From: Actinomycetes bacterium
GTDB lineage: Bacteria; Actinomycetota; Acidimicrobiia; Acidimicrobiales; JAJZXF01
Reading direction: 5' to 3'
Length of the DNA stretch: 61,964 nucleotides
Assembly (NCBI GenBank): GCA_021802485.1
Contig: JAJZXF010000006.1
Coordinates: forward strand, 1-61,964
A program made the translations under genes and the position numbers. Numbering within the stretch: position 1 is the first letter of the stretch; the number at the start of each line of letters is the position of its first letter. Of the stretch, positions 1-10,923 are shown piece after piece. Below the pieces are notes generated by a model that ran no database searches, was not told the origin of the DNA, and saw only the letters and a list, made by a program, of their open reading frames with translations.

Positions 1-2
1 TG

Positions 3-698
3 TCGAATCTCACACTCGCTTGTGAGGGTTGCAACAATGCCAAGGACAACCTCTCTATTGAGGTGTTCCTCGCCAAAGACCCGAAGCGGTTGGCGAAGAT
101 ACTCGCTCAAGCGAAGGCCCCACTCAAAGATGCTGCTGCTGCTGTCAACGCTATCCGCTGGGCGCTGTGGCGGGAGTGGGTGACCACGGGGCTTGCGGTA
201 AGGACCGGATCGGGCGGGCGTACCAAGTGGAACCGCAGCCGGTTCTCCACACCGAAGTCCCACACACTTGACGCACTGTGTGTAGGAGACGCCAACCGCG
301 TTGGCTCGTATCCGCTTGGAACGATTACAGCTAAGTCAACAGGTCGTGGGTCCTACGCGCGCACTCGAAGCGACAAGTACGGTTTCCCTCATCTTCGCCT
401 GCCTCACACGAAGATGCACCACGGTTTTGTCACTGGGGATCATGTACAGGCAGTTGTGTCAAGAGGCAAACACGCGGGAACTCATATTGGCAGGGTAGCC
501 GTGCGTTCAAGTGGGAGTTTCAATATCAGAACGAAAGGAGAAATTGTGCAAGGAATCAACTACCGCTACTGCGCTCTCTTACAGCGCGGTGACGGTTGGG
601 AATACGAACGGGATAACGAGGTCGGGTCTCTGGCCCGAATGGGACTATCCCTCCCTACGGCTAGAGCCGCGGGTTTCTCGTCCCACACCCATTTCTGA
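3..698 (+). CDS. iscB: IscB-like RNA-guided nuclease, C-terminal part (5' end lies outside window)
   Basis: Frame open from nt 3: SNLTLACEGCNNAKDN (HNH-like), then QAKAPLKDAAAAVNAIRWALWR, TGSGGRTKWNRSR, HTLDALCVGD (RuvC-III-like), RTRSDKYGFP, GTHIGRVAVRSSGSFNI, GINYRYCALLQRGDGWEY, all typical of IscB C-terminal halves. Confidence 0.82.
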   Translation, partial: SNLTLACEGCNNAKDNLSIEVFLAKDPKRLAKILAQAKAPLKDAAAAVNAIRWALWREWVTTGLAVRTGSGGRTKWNRSRFSTPKSHTLDALCVGDANRVGSYPLGTITAKSTGRGSYARTRSDKYGFPHLRLPHTKMHHGFVTGDHVQAVVSRGKHAGTHIGRVAVRSSGSFNIRTKGEIVQGINYRYCALLQRGDGWEYERDNEVGSLARMGLSLPTARAAGFSSHTHF

Positions 699-1321
699 TG
701 ACGGCAGCAAGACAAGCTGGGACGGAACAACCTTCGCACCAGGGCGTCAAGGCACCAAGGCCCGAAAAGGCTGCGGTGGTTGAGGAGGTTAAGCAGGGTT
801 TCGCCGGTGCGCAGGCGGCTGTCCTCACCGAGTACCGGGGACTCGGCGTTTCCGAGATGGCTGAGCTCAGGCGATCTCTGGGTGAGGCGGGGGGAAAGTA
901 CAAGGTCTTCAAGAACACGCTCGTGCGCCGTGCCCTAAGGGACATGGATCTCGACGGAATCGACTCCCTGCTCGCTGGCCCTACCGCGATCGCGTTTGCA
1001 AGCGACGACGTCACCGCAGTTGTGAGGGTGCTTAGGGACTTTTCGAGGCAAAATCATGCGCTTGTGATCAAGGGCGGGGTGTTGGGAGACAGCGTTCTGG
1101 CGGGTCCAGAGACCTTGAAACTAGCTGATCTTCCGTCGCGTGACGTAGTCTTGTCTCAACTCGCTGGTGCTTTCACTGCACCGATTCAGCAGGTTGCAGG
1201 GCTTTTTGCTGCGCTGCCGCGGTCGATCGCCTATGGGGTCACTGCTCTTGTATCAAGCCTGGAACAGGACGCATCCAACCCAACAGCTGGGTCCGAGCAA
1301 AGCGGTGAGGGTGAAGGCTAG
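698..1321 (+). CDS. rplJ: 50S ribosomal protein L10 (start uncertain; about 20 aa N-terminal extension)
   Basis: PRPEKAAVVEEVKQGFAGAQAAVLTEYRGLGVSEMAELRR ... KVFKNTLVRRAL. Confidence 0.95.
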   Translation: MTAARQAGTEQPSHQGVKAPRPEKAAVVEEVKQGFAGAQAAVLTEYRGLGVSEMAELRRSLGEAGGKYKVFKNTLVRRALRDMDLDGIDSLLAGPTAIAFASDDVTAVVRVLRDFSRQNHALVIKGGVLGDSVLAGPETLKLADLPSRDVVLSQLAGAFTAPIQQVAGLFAALPRSIAYGVTALVSSLEQDASNPTAGSEQSGEGEG

Positions 1322-1418
1322 CGTCAAGCATTTAAACCCATAAGTCAGCTAACAAGCTGGAAAAGACCTAATCCCAGCAATTTCGAGAACCGAGAAGACA
1401 AGAAGGAGTAACACAACA

Positions 1419-1841
1419 ATGCCAACGAAGACGACATCAGATGCGAGCCTCTCCAGCGAACAGCTCTTGGATGCGTTTGCGAACATGACCCTGATCGAGC
1501 TGTGTGAGTTTCGCGACGCCTTCGAAGAGCGATTTGGCGTGACCGCGGCCGCTCCGGTAGTTCTTGGCGCAGGCGTTGCGGGAGGGCCCGGCGGCTCCGG
1601 CGAACAAGCGCAGGCCGAGGTCGAGGAGCAGACAGAGTTCGACGTGATGCTAGTCGGGGCCGGAGAGAAGAAGATCCAGGTCATCAAGGAGGTACGTACG
1701 CTTACTGGCCTCGGCCTGAAGGAAGCCAAGGATCTCGTCGAGAGTGCGCCCAAGGCGGTTCTCGAGAAGGCTTCGAAGGATGATGCCGAGAAGGCGAAGG
1801 CAAAGCTGGAGGAGGCTGGGGCCGCCGTCGAACTGAAGTGA
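1419..1841 (+). CDS. rplL: 50S ribosomal protein L7/L12
   Basis: [48 protein letters not shown]. Confidence 0.96.
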   Translation: MPTKTTSDASLSSEQLLDAFANMTLIELCEFRDAFEERFGVTAAAPVVLGAGVAGGPGGSGEQAQAEVEEQTEFDVMLVGAGEKKIQVIKEVRTLTGLGLKEAKDLVESAPKAVLEKASKDDAEKAKAKLEEAGAAVELK

Positions 1842-1990
1842 AGCACCCTGTTGGAGGCGGTGGTCTGTGGGCGCAAGCTTGGCCGCTGGCCTTTAGCGGA
1901 CCAGCCGCGACATCGCTGCGGCGATACGTGCCCGGCAAGCAGCTCTCTGCTTCTTGCACAGAGCTGTACACACCCGCCGGAGAAGTCGCA

Positions 1991-2019
1991 TTGCGCGCCT
2001 GATGATTACAGGCTAGAAT
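1991..2019 (+). promoter_or_regulatory. Putative sigma70-type promoter upstream of rpoB
   Basis: TTGCGC (1991-1996), 17-nt spacer, TAGAAT (2014-2019). Confidence 0.45.
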
Positions 2020-2157
2020 AACTATTTGCCGTGGTCACGTGTGATTCTGTCGCGATATCAAACAGATAGTTGTCGCGCGCCCTTGCTTATGCCCGTCCGA
2101 CCGTGAGGTCGGGCAAAGATCTCGCTCTCAAGCGATAGCCATCCCACCTCGAGGAGT

Positions 2158-5100
2158 ATGTCGTTGCCTTCACGTTTCATGAGCCCCGAACGCTTTTCAT
2201 TTGCCAACCTCGACGAGGTGCTGCCTCTGCCTGATCTCGTATCGGTTCAGCGTTCGTCGTTTGCATGGTTCCTCGAAAGAGGCCTTGCGGACGCGTTCGC
2301 AAGTCTGAGCCCGATAGAGGACTATAGCGGGCAGCTCCGACTGGAGTTGGATTTCGATCCGACTGATCCAGATCTGAGGCCTGAGCCTAAGTTCAGCGTA
2401 GAAGAGTGCCGGGAAAAGGACATGACCTACGCGGCGTCCATCTTTGTTCGAGCGCGCTTCATGAATTCCCAGACCGGAGAGATCAAGGAACAGACGGTCT
2501 TCATGGGCGACTTTCCCATGATGACGTCCAAGGGTACCTTCGTTATCAACGGTACCGAGCGGGTCGTCGTGAGCCAGCTGGTGCGGTCTCCTGGAGTGTT
2601 GTTCCAGCCTGGGCGGGATGTGAAGACGGTCGCGACGGGGACGATTCATCCCTACAGAGGTGAATGGATCGAGTTCGACGTTGAGGCAAAGCCCGGGAAG
2701 GACGTCACGGCAGGTGCGCGGGTCGCACGCAAGCGCCGCTTGTCGATCTTCATGCTCTTGAAAGCGCTCGGCTTCGAGGACGATGCGTTCTTCGAGCGTT
2801 TCGTGGGACACTTTGATTTCCTTGAGGCGCAGTGGAGGAAGGAGGCCGAGGGTCTTCCTGACCGCGACGGCGCTTTGATGGAGATTTACAGGCGTGCGCG
2901 GCCAGGCGAGCCGCTCGCCCTCGAGGCAGCACGCGGCTACTTCGAAGGTTCCTTCTTCAATCCGAAGCGTTACGACCTCACGCGGGTTGGCCGTTACAAG
3001 CTCACTCGCAAGCTGGCGCCTGAAATAGCAAAGATCTCGGAGATCTTGGGGGTAGAACTTCCGCTTCCCGATCCGGCTCAGAGCGTCCTTTCATCCAGCG
3101 AGATCCTTGCTGCGGCTACTTACCTATTGCACCTAGCGAAGGGTGAGCCAGGATATCGTCTCGACGACCAGGACCACTTTGCCAACCGGCGAGTGCGCAG
3201 TGTCGGCGAGCTGATTCAGAACCAGGTGAAGCTGGGTCTCTCTCGGATGGAAAGGGTCGTCAGGGAGCGGATGACGACTCAGGATGTCGAGACAATCACC
3301 CCTCAGGCGCTCATCAACATCCGCCCTGTGGTGGCTGCGATGAAGGAGTTCTTTGGCACCAGCCAGTTGAGCCAGTTCATGGACCAGAACAACCCCCTGT
3401 CCGGTCTTGCGCACAAGCGTCGCCTATCTGCACTTGGACCGGGTGGCCTCTCAAGGGAGAGGGCTGGCTTTGAGGTACGTGACGTGCACACGTCTCACTA
3501 CGGTCGCATGTGCCCGATCGAGACACCAGAGGGGCCGAACATTGGGCTCATAGGCGCGCTGGCAACATATGCGCGGGTTAACGAGTACGGCTTTATCGAG
3601 ACTCCATATCGCAAGGTGGTCGACGGCGTTGCGGTCGATGAGATCGTCTATCTGGCTGCAGACGAGGAGGAGGAGCACGTCATAGCTCAGGCCAACGCGG
3701 CGATTGACGCAACGGGTCGCTTCATCGAGGATCGCGTGCTTGTTCGAAGGGGTCCTCAGGGTGCGAGCGTCAGGGTGGGCGCGACTTCGACATCGTACGG
3801 TACGACTAGCGAGGTGGATTACGTCCCGCCGAGCGAGGTTGACCTCATGGACGTATCGCCGAAGCAGATCGTGTCGGTCTCGACGAGCCTCATCCCCTTT
3901 ATTGAACACGACGACGCGAACCGTGCACTCATGGGGGCCAACATGCAAAAGCAGGCGGTCCCGCTTCTTGTGCCGGAGTCGCCGTTCATCGGCACGGGTG
4001 TAGAGGCCTCTGTCGCGCGGTATGCGGGCGAGGTCATCATGGCAGAGGGGAATGGAACTGCGGTCGAGGTGTCAGGCGACCGGATAGTGGTGGAGTACGA
4101 ACCTTCCCAGCGCGACGGGAACGGTGTAGAGCTTGGACGCCGTAGCTACAAGTTGGAAAAGTTCCGACGTTCGAACCAGAACACCTGCATCAATCAGAAG
4201 GTGGTGGTTCAAGAGGGCCAGAAGGTTACAAGCGACACTGTTCTCGCCGATGGGCCAGCGACCTACCAGGGGGAGCTTTCTCTCGGTAAGAACCTCCTGG
4301 TGGCCTTCATGCCCTGGGAGGGGTATAACTTCGAGGACGCGATCATACTTTCCGAACGCCTTGTGAAAGACGACGTGTTGACGTCGATCCATATCGAGGA
4401 GCATGAGGTGGATGCGCGCGACACAAAGCTCGGAGCAGAGGAGATCACCCGTGACATCCCGAATCTCTCCGAGGAGGCGCTCGCGGACCTTGACGATCGG
4501 GGGATCATTCGCATCGGAGCCGAAGTTGGGCCGGGCGACGTCCTGGTGGGCAAGGTAACGCCAAAGGGTGAGACTGAGCAGACTCCTGAGGAGCGACTAC
4601 TCAGGGCGATCTTCGGCGAAAAGGCGAGGGAGGTCCGCGACACCAGCTTGAAGGTTCCCCACGGAGAGTCCGGAAAGGTGATAGACGTTCGCGTCTTTTC
4701 CCGCGAGGACTCCCATGAGCTCTCGCCGGGAGTGAACCAACTTGTAAGAGTTTACGTGGCTCAGCGGCGCAAGATTTCTGAGGGAGACAAGCTGGCTGGG
4801 CGCCACGGAAACAAGGGCGTGATCTCAAAGATCCTGCCGGTCGAGGACATGCCTTTCATGGCTGACGGCACTCCGGTGGACATCATCTTGAACCCGCTCG
4901 GTGTTCCGAGCCGGATGAACGTGGGTCAGGTCCTCGAGTCGCATCTTGGTTACGCGGCACGATGGGGCTGGGACGGCGCGGTGGGTACTCGCGGATCGAG
5001 CGCTGAGGACCCGAAGGTGAGGACAGCTCCTCGCACCGATCCCGCTGTGTGGGTCTCCACTCCGGTGTTCGACGGTGCGCACTGGGATGAAGAGGACAAG

Positions 5101-5727
5101 GCAGGCCGGCACCCAACCATCAAGAAGATCTTCGGCCGACTGAACCCGGACGGCCGTGATGGTGGGAAGATGATCCAGGATGACGGCAAGGCCATTCTTT
5201 ACAACGGAAGGACGGGGATTCCCTACGACAACCCGATCAGCGTCGGGTACGTCTACATACTCAAGCTCGCCCACCTGGTCGATGACAAGATCCACGCTCG
5301 CTCGACAGGCCCGTACTCGATGATCACCCAGCAGCCGCTCGGCGGGAAGGCACAGTTCGGAGGGCAGCGGTTTGGCGAGATGGAGGTCTGGGCGCTTGAG
5401 GCCTACGGCGCGGCCTATGCGCTCCAGGAACTGCTCACGATCAAGTCTGACGACGTGCTCGGACGAGTGAAGGTCTACGAGGCGATCGTGAAGGGGGAGA
5501 ACATCCCTGAGCCAGGCATACCAGAGAGCTTCAAGGTCCTGATCAAGGAGATGCAGTCGCTTTGCCTGAACGTCGAGGTGCTCTCGCGTACCGGTGAGGA
5601 GATCGAGATGCGTGAGCTTGACGAGGACGCATACCGGATGGCAGAGGAGCTTGGCATTGATATCAGCCGTCCCGAGCGCGGCTCGGATGAAGAGGACGAC
5701 ATGCGTGCAGTGGAGAGGAACTTCTAA
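2158..5727 (+). CDS. rpoB: DNA-directed RNA polymerase beta subunit
   Basis: Full-length RpoB motifs ([44 protein letters not shown]). Confidence 0.99.
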   Translation: MSLPSRFMSPERFSFANLDEVLPLPDLVSVQRSSFAWFLERGLADAFASLSPIEDYSGQLRLELDFDPTDPDLRPEPKFSVEECREKDMTYAASIFVRARFMNSQTGEIKEQTVFMGDFPMMTSKGTFVINGTERVVVSQLVRSPGVLFQPGRDVKTVATGTIHPYRGEWIEFDVEAKPGKDVTAGARVARKRRLSIFMLLKALGFEDDAFFERFVGHFDFLEAQWRKEAEGLPDRDGALMEIYRRARPGEPLALEAARGYFEGSFFNPKRYDLTRVGRYKLTRKLAPEIAKISEILGVELPLPDPAQSVLSSSEILAAATYLLHLAKGEPGYRLDDQDHFANRRVRSVGELIQNQVKLGLSRMERVVRERMTTQDVETITPQALINIRPVVAAMKEFFGTSQLSQFMDQNNPLSGLAHKRRLSALGPGGLSRERAGFEVRDVHTSHYGRMCPIETPEGPNIGLIGALATYARVNEYGFIETPYRKVVDGVAVDEIVYLAADEEEEHVIAQANAAIDATGRFIEDRVLVRRGPQGASVRVGATSTSYGTTSEVDYVPPSEVDLMDVSPKQIVSVSTSLIPFIEHDDANRALMGANMQKQAVPLLVPESPFIGTGVEASVARYAGEVIMAEGNGTAVEVSGDRIVVEYEPSQRDGNGVELGRRSYKLEKFRRSNQNTCINQKVVVQEGQKVTSDTVLADGPATYQGELSLGKNLLVAFMPWEGYNFEDAIILSERLVKDDVLTSIHIEEHEVDARDTKLGAEEITRDIPNLSEEALADLDDRGIIRIGAEVGPGDVLVGKVTPKGETEQTPEERLLRAIFGEKAREVRDTSLKVPHGESGKVIDVRVFSREDSHELSPGVNQLVRVYVAQRRKISEGDKLAGRHGNKGVISKILPVEDMPFMADGTPVDIILNPLGVPSRMNVGQVLESHLGYAARWGWDGAVGTRGSSAEDPKVRTAPRTDPAVWVSTPVFDGAHWDEEDKAGRHPTIKKIFGRLNPDGRDGGKMIQDDGKAILYNGRTGIPYDNPISVGYVYILKLAHLVDDKIHARSTGPYSMITQQPLGGKAQFGGQRFGEMEVWALEAYGAAYALQELLTIKSDDVLGRVKVYEAIVKGENIPEPGIPESFKVLIKEMQSLCLNVEVLSRTGEEIEMRELDEDAYRMAEELGIDISRPERGSDEEDDMRAVERNF

Positions 5728-8700
5728 GTGCTCGACGTGAACGAATTTGACAGGCTAAGAATCGGGCTTGCGACCGCTGACTCCATCCGGAGCTGGTCCA
5801 AGGGTGAGGTGAAGAAGCCCGAGACGATCAACTACAGGACGTTGCGTCCAGAAAAGGACGGCCTGTTCTGCGAGAAGATCTTCGGACCCACGAAGGACTG
5901 GGAGTGCTACTGCGGTAAGTACAAGCGGGTTCGTTTCAAGGGAATTATCTGCGAGCGCTGCGGCGTCGAGGTCACGCGTTCGAAGGTGCGAAGGGAGCGC
6001 ACGGGCCACATCGAACTTGCTGCTCCGGTGGTGCATATATGGTACCTGAAGGGAACCCGGTCCTGGCTCGCATACCTTCTAATGGGCACCGACGCGAGGG
6101 AAGAGCTGAAGGCCAAGCAGCTGGAGAAGGTTATCTACTTCGCCGCGTATCTTGTTACGCACGTCGACGAGGAACGACTTCACGTTGACCTCCCAACAAT
6201 CGAAGAAGATGTCGAGCGCGAGATAGCAGAGATCAATCAGCTTGCTGAGCGCGATGCGAACAAGAAGCTGGAACAGCTGGAGCAGGAGCTCGCAGAGATC
6301 GAGCGCTCCGGTGCGAAGGAGGCTGAGATCCGCGTCCGCGACAAGAACGTGCGTCGCGAGATCGAAACTCTGCATGAAAGAGCTCAGGAAGAGATCAACG
6401 AGCTGCAGCGGGCCTTCGAAGCGCTCAAGGGGCTTCACTCGCGCAAGATCATCGAAGATGAGCTGCTTTGGAGGGAACTCAAGGTCCGCTACGGTGATTA
6501 CTTCGAAGGTGGGATGGGCGCAGAGGCAATAGCCCAGTTGATCGATCGGATTGACTTGAACGCTGAGGAGGTCAAACTCCGCCAGGCGATCGACGGCAGC
6601 GATGGACGCAAGCCCCTTCCGGTTCAAAGGCGCCAAAAGGCGATCAAGCGCCTGAAGATCGTATCCGCTTTCAACTGCACCGATCAACAGGGGAGGCGGC
6701 TCAACGACCCGCGGGCGATGATCCTGGAGGCTGTGCCTGTGATCCCTCCCGATCTGCGGCCAATGGTGCAACTGGATGGCGGCCGCTTCGCTACTTCGGA
6801 CCTGAATGATCTCTACCGGAGGGTGATCAACAGGAACAACCGTTTGCAGCGTCTACTGGATCTCGAAGCCCCGGAGATCATAATCAACAACGAAAAGAGA
6901 ATGCTCCAAGAGGCAGTGGACGCGTTGTTCGACAACGGACGTCGCGGCCGGCCAGTGAGCGGTCCGGGAAATCGTCCTCTGAAGAGCCTGTCCGACATGC
7001 TGAAGGGAAAGCAAGGGCGTTTCCGCCAGAATCTCCTTGGCAAGCGCGTCGATTACTCAGGGCGATCTGTGATCGTCGTTGGGCCTACGCTGAAGCTACA
7101 TCAGTGTGGACTCCCGAAGCAGATGGCCCTCGAGCTCTTCAAGCCCTTTGTTATGAAGCGTCTCGTGGACGTAGAGCTCGCGCAGAACATCAAGTCAGCG
7201 AAGCGCATGGTGGAGCGCCAGCGGATCCAGGTGTGGAACGTGCTGGAAGAGGTGATCAGAGAGCACCCAGTTCTGTTGAACCGCGCTCCAACCCTGCACC
7301 GGCTTGGGATCCAGGCCTTCGAGCCCGTCCTAGTGGAGGGCAAGGCAATTCAGATCCACCCGCTGGTCTGCACCGCGTTCAATGCGGACTTCGACGGAGA
7401 CCAGATGGCTGTGCACCTGCCGTTGTCTGCTGAGGCACAGGCAGAAGCGCGGGTGCTGATGCTGAGCGCCAATAACGTGCTCTCGCCAGCGACCGGTAGG
7501 CCTATAACCGTTCCCACCCAGGACATGGTGTTCGGCACGTACTACCTGACCGTGGAGGCGAAGGGCGCAAAGGGCGAAGGGCGGGTGTTCCGCCGCCTTG
7601 CCGAGGTTGAGGCGGCCTACGATGCGGGCGATGTGGATCTTCACGCGAAGATCACGTTCCGCCCGCCAGCATCCGCTGGTGTTGGTGTAAGTGCGACCGA
7701 CCCCGATCTGCAAGCACTCTTGGACGCGGATAGGAGTGGGGTGTCCGCTCCAGGAATGGACAGCCCACTTGGCGGCGACACAAAGGCGGTCGAGTTAGCG
7801 GCTGCAGCGGCCGCTAGCGCGGCGGGTGCGCGGGAGATCGAAACGACGCCAGGCAGGCTGTTCTTTAATGCAGCGCTACCTTATGGGTTTCGATTCATCA
7901 ACGACATCATTGGGCGCAAGAATACGAGCATTACGAGCATCGTCGAGGAGATCACGTCCAAGTACCCGCGCATAGTTGTAGCCCAGAGCCTGGATCGGAT
8001 CAAGGAGCTTGGCTTCAAGTACTCTACGAGATCTGGCCTCACAATCTCGATAGACGATGTCCGCACGCCACCCGAAAAGGCAGCGATCCTTGATCGTTAC
8101 GAGAAGGAGGCTGAGAAGGCGGAGATGCAGTTCAAGCGCGGCATCATCACAGACGATGAGCGGCGCCAGAAGGAGATCGAGATCTGGACCTCGGCTAACT
8201 CCGAGGTTGGTCGGGCTATGGAGACCACGCTGTCCGCGATGAGCTTCAATCCTCTGGACATGATGGTGGGCTCAGGCGCACGAGGAAATCCCCAGCAGGT
8301 TCGCCAGATCGCAGGAATGAAGGGCTTGGTCTCCAACCCGCGCGGTGAGATGATTCCGCGTCCGATCAAGTCGTCATTTCGTGAGGGCCTTTCGGTTCTG
8401 GAGTACTTCATCTCTACCCATGGCGCTCGCAAGGGGCTTGCGGATACGGCCCTCAGGACCGCGGACTCCGGCTACCTGACCCGACGTCTGGTTGACGTTG
8501 CTCAAGAGATGATTGTGAGGGAGCTCGACTGCGAGACGGCGCGGGGCATCTGGATCGACGGTGTGGTGCCAGATGAGCCGGGTAAGCGGCGCTACCTTGA
8601 GACGCGCGTCTACGGGCGGGTTCTCCTGGAGGAGGTTGTGCTCCAAGATGGTTCGCGCATTGCTCCGGGGACGCTTCTTGGTGATGATCACGTCGCTTTG

Positions 8701-9909
8701 ATGCGTGAGGACCCGGTTGTTGACCGGGTACGGGTGCGTTCCGTGCTGACGTGTGAGTCCAAGCACGGGGTCTGTGCAACCTGTTACGGGCAGTCGCTCG
8801 CAACCGGGCGCATCATTGAGATGGGCGAGGCGGTCGGCGTCATAGCTGCTCAGTCGATCGGTGAGCCAGGAACGCAGCTCACTATGCGGACGTTCCATAC
8901 CGGCGGCATCGTTGGAGAGGACATCACGCACGGTCTTCCAAGAGTGGTCGAGCTCTTCGAGGCTCGTACCCCCAAAGGTGCTGCGATTCTCGCGCACACG
9001 TCGGGTGTCGTTAGGGTATCGACCGACGATACTTCCCGCCAGGTGACTGTCATCGGTGATGACGGGACGGAGACCGAGTATGCGATAGCGCCGAGAGCTC
9101 ACCTTGAGGTGGCCGATGGCGCAGAGGTTGTCGCTGGCGACCAGCTGGTCGAGGGTCCGAAGGACCCGAAGGAACTTCTAGAGGTGAAGGGCATCCGAGA
9201 TACCCAGCAGTACCTAGTGGGGGAGGTGCAGAAGGTCTACAGAGACCAGGGTGTGTCGATCCACGACAAGCACATCGAGTTGATCGTACGTCAGATGCTT
9301 CGCAGAGTCTCGGTTGCAGAACCTGGTGACTCGCCGTTCCTGCCGGGGGAGCGAGTGGACACGCAAGTGTATGCCGAGCAAAATCGCCAGCTTGTCCAGG
9401 ATGGTAAGCGTCCAGCAGAGGGACGGCCTGAGCTTATGGGGATCACCAAGGCTTCGCTGGCAACCGACTCGTGGCTCTCAGCAGCGAGCTTCCAGGAGAC
9501 CACGAGGGTCCTTACCGAGGCTGCAATCGAAGGTCGCTCCGACCAGTTGATTGGCTTGAAGGAGAACATCATCATCGGCAAGCTGATACCAGCTGGCTCC
9601 GGGATGACCAGCTACCGGTCGATTAACGTCGAGATGCCAGATGCCGAACCTATGCAGTTCTGGTCCTCGGAGATGGACGGGGAGGTGGACCCAGCTGCCT
9701 GGCTGCGTGACATCGGAGTGGACCGCGGCAATGGGGCCGACCCGCCAGACAGCCACGCTCTGTCCGAGGACACCGACGGGGTCGTAGGGAGTTCTGGGGT
9801 GCAAGCGGGTGAGGCGGGGATCTCTCCTCGCGGCGCGGATGCCGCTGAGGAAGGCGACGCGAGCGAGCCAGACCCCGAGCTGAATCGCGATCGTAAGCCC
9901 CTTCCGTAA
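5728..9909 (+). CDS. rpoC: DNA-directed RNA polymerase beta' subunit (GTG start)
   Basis: [50 protein letters not shown]. Confidence 0.99.
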   Translation: MLDVNEFDRLRIGLATADSIRSWSKGEVKKPETINYRTLRPEKDGLFCEKIFGPTKDWECYCGKYKRVRFKGIICERCGVEVTRSKVRRERTGHIELAAPVVHIWYLKGTRSWLAYLLMGTDAREELKAKQLEKVIYFAAYLVTHVDEERLHVDLPTIEEDVEREIAEINQLAERDANKKLEQLEQELAEIERSGAKEAEIRVRDKNVRREIETLHERAQEEINELQRAFEALKGLHSRKIIEDELLWRELKVRYGDYFEGGMGAEAIAQLIDRIDLNAEEVKLRQAIDGSDGRKPLPVQRRQKAIKRLKIVSAFNCTDQQGRRLNDPRAMILEAVPVIPPDLRPMVQLDGGRFATSDLNDLYRRVINRNNRLQRLLDLEAPEIIINNEKRMLQEAVDALFDNGRRGRPVSGPGNRPLKSLSDMLKGKQGRFRQNLLGKRVDYSGRSVIVVGPTLKLHQCGLPKQMALELFKPFVMKRLVDVELAQNIKSAKRMVERQRIQVWNVLEEVIREHPVLLNRAPTLHRLGIQAFEPVLVEGKAIQIHPLVCTAFNADFDGDQMAVHLPLSAEAQAEARVLMLSANNVLSPATGRPITVPTQDMVFGTYYLTVEAKGAKGEGRVFRRLAEVEAAYDAGDVDLHAKITFRPPASAGVGVSATDPDLQALLDADRSGVSAPGMDSPLGGDTKAVELAAAAAASAAGAREIETTPGRLFFNAALPYGFRFINDIIGRKNTSITSIVEEITSKYPRIVVAQSLDRIKELGFKYSTRSGLTISIDDVRTPPEKAAILDRYEKEAEKAEMQFKRGIITDDERRQKEIEIWTSANSEVGRAMETTLSAMSFNPLDMMVGSGARGNPQQVRQIAGMKGLVSNPRGEMIPRPIKSSFREGLSVLEYFISTHGARKGLADTALRTADSGYLTRRLVDVAQEMIVRELDCETARGIWIDGVVPDEPGKRRYLETRVYGRVLLEEVVLQDGSRIAPGTLLGDDHVALMREDPVVDRVRVRSVLTCESKHGVCATCYGQSLATGRIIEMGEAVGVIAAQSIGEPGTQLTMRTFHTGGIVGEDITHGLPRVVELFEARTPKGAAILAHTSGVVRVSTDDTSRQVTVIGDDGTETEYAIAPRAHLEVADGAEVVAGDQLVEGPKDPKELLEVKGIRDTQQYLVGEVQKVYRDQGVSIHDKHIELIVRQMLRRVSVAEPGDSPFLPGERVDTQVYAEQNRQLVQDGKRPAEGRPELMGITKASLATDSWLSAASFQETTRVLTEAAIEGRSDQLIGLKENIIIGKLIPAGSGMTSYRSINVEMPDAEPMQFWSSEMDGEVDPAAWLRDIGVDRGNGADPPDSHALSEDTDGVVGSSGVQAGEAGISPRGADAAEEGDASEPDPELNRDRKPLP

Positions 9910-10054
9910 GGGAGGGGTCGAGGCCGCGGATAAGACAAGTACACACCAATCCGAGGAACTGTTGCACCCCTGGAGTAGTATCGATCATATGGTCGCAATA
10001 CCGGGTAGTCTGCCAGCAAGGTGTGAGCCCGTACGCACAGCGATCGTCCCGGTC

Positions 10055-10363
10055 ATGTTATCGGGAGCCGACTACGGGCGAGCCCACGACGCTCACCACA
10101 TTGCAGCTGGTCTCTGGGGCGAGGCGGTCGACTGGGTGCATGCGGAATGGAAAGCGAAGCACAACCCAGGCAAGTACGGCATTCGAGCATTCCTCAGCTC
10201 GCTCCCACGCGAACAGCGCCTGCTTCATGTTCACACGACCGAGGCGATCGGATACGGCCTCTACGAGCCGAAGGACCGTTCTGTGATCCACTCGCCCTCT
10301 CGGCGCCCGGCGCTTTGCTTTCAACTGGGCACGCAGGCAGGTGACAGCCGACATGGACGCTAA
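10055..10363 (+). pseudogene. Truncated N-terminal fragment of an OrfB/TnpB-family transposase-associated protein (probable)
   Basis: MLSGADYGRAHDAHHIAAGLWGEAVDWVHAEWKAKHNPGKYGIRAFLSSLPREQRLLHVHTTEAIGYGLYE resembles N-termini of OrfB-type proteins; lacks the catalytic part. Confidence 0.45.
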
Positions 10364-10919
10364 GTTGGCAGACCCCGAGCACTCCTCGGTACCCTGGACC
10401 CTCGACGCCTTGCGCAAGAAGGCAAATGAGGTGAAGGACGAAGTCGCTCCGTGGTGGGCCGAGAACTCGCAGGGGTGCTACTTGGCTGTGATCGCTGACG
10501 TCGTCATGGGCCAGGAGCTCAAGAAGACCGGCGCAGGTAACCTCTTCACGGTCTTCGGTGAGGCCGATGTCGTGATCAAGGACGAAGATGATCAACTCAC
10601 TGTGATCCTCAACGGCGTCGACGTCTACGATCCGGACACCGGCGACATCCGAAGCAACCACGCCAGCCAAATTGCGCTGTGGATGATCGACACCGCCTAT
10701 AACGGCGAGTCGCACTTCGTGCGCCACTGCTACGTCACGGGTGGCCAGGACCTATACGCCCGACTGAAGAAGGCACTCAAGGCAGGCATCGACGAAGACG
10801 TCTGGCCATCACTCAATCGGACGGAGTCCCGACCGTTCCCCAAGCCCGACACCGGCAAGATCGCGGTCAAGGTCATCAACGACTACGGCCACGAGGTCGT
10901 CAAGGTCTTCCCCGTGTAA
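10341..10919 (+). CDS. Chimeric ORF: short TnpB-like N-terminal segment joined to the C-terminal region of an adenine-specific DNA methyltransferase
   Basis: VPWTLDALRKKANEVKDEVAPWWAENSQGCY (TnpB-like), then MGQELKKTGAGNLFTVFGEADVVI ... IALWMIDTAYNGESHFVRHCYVTG ... SRPFPKPDTGKIAVKVINDYGHEVVKVFPV (methyltransferase C-terminal pattern). Confidence 0.55.
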   Translation: MTADMDAKLADPEHSSVPWTLDALRKKANEVKDEVAPWWAENSQGCYLAVIADVVMGQELKKTGAGNLFTVFGEADVVIKDEDDQLTVILNGVDVYDPDTGDIRSNHASQIALWMIDTAYNGESHFVRHCYVTGGQDLYARLKKALKAGIDEDVWPSLNRTESRPFPKPDTGKIAVKVINDYGHEVVKVFPV

Positions 10920-10923
10920 GCCC

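Noticed and set aside
8374-9102. 242-aa minus-strand ORF inside rpoC
   Set aside because: Antisense to a conserved rpoC region with no plausible domain.
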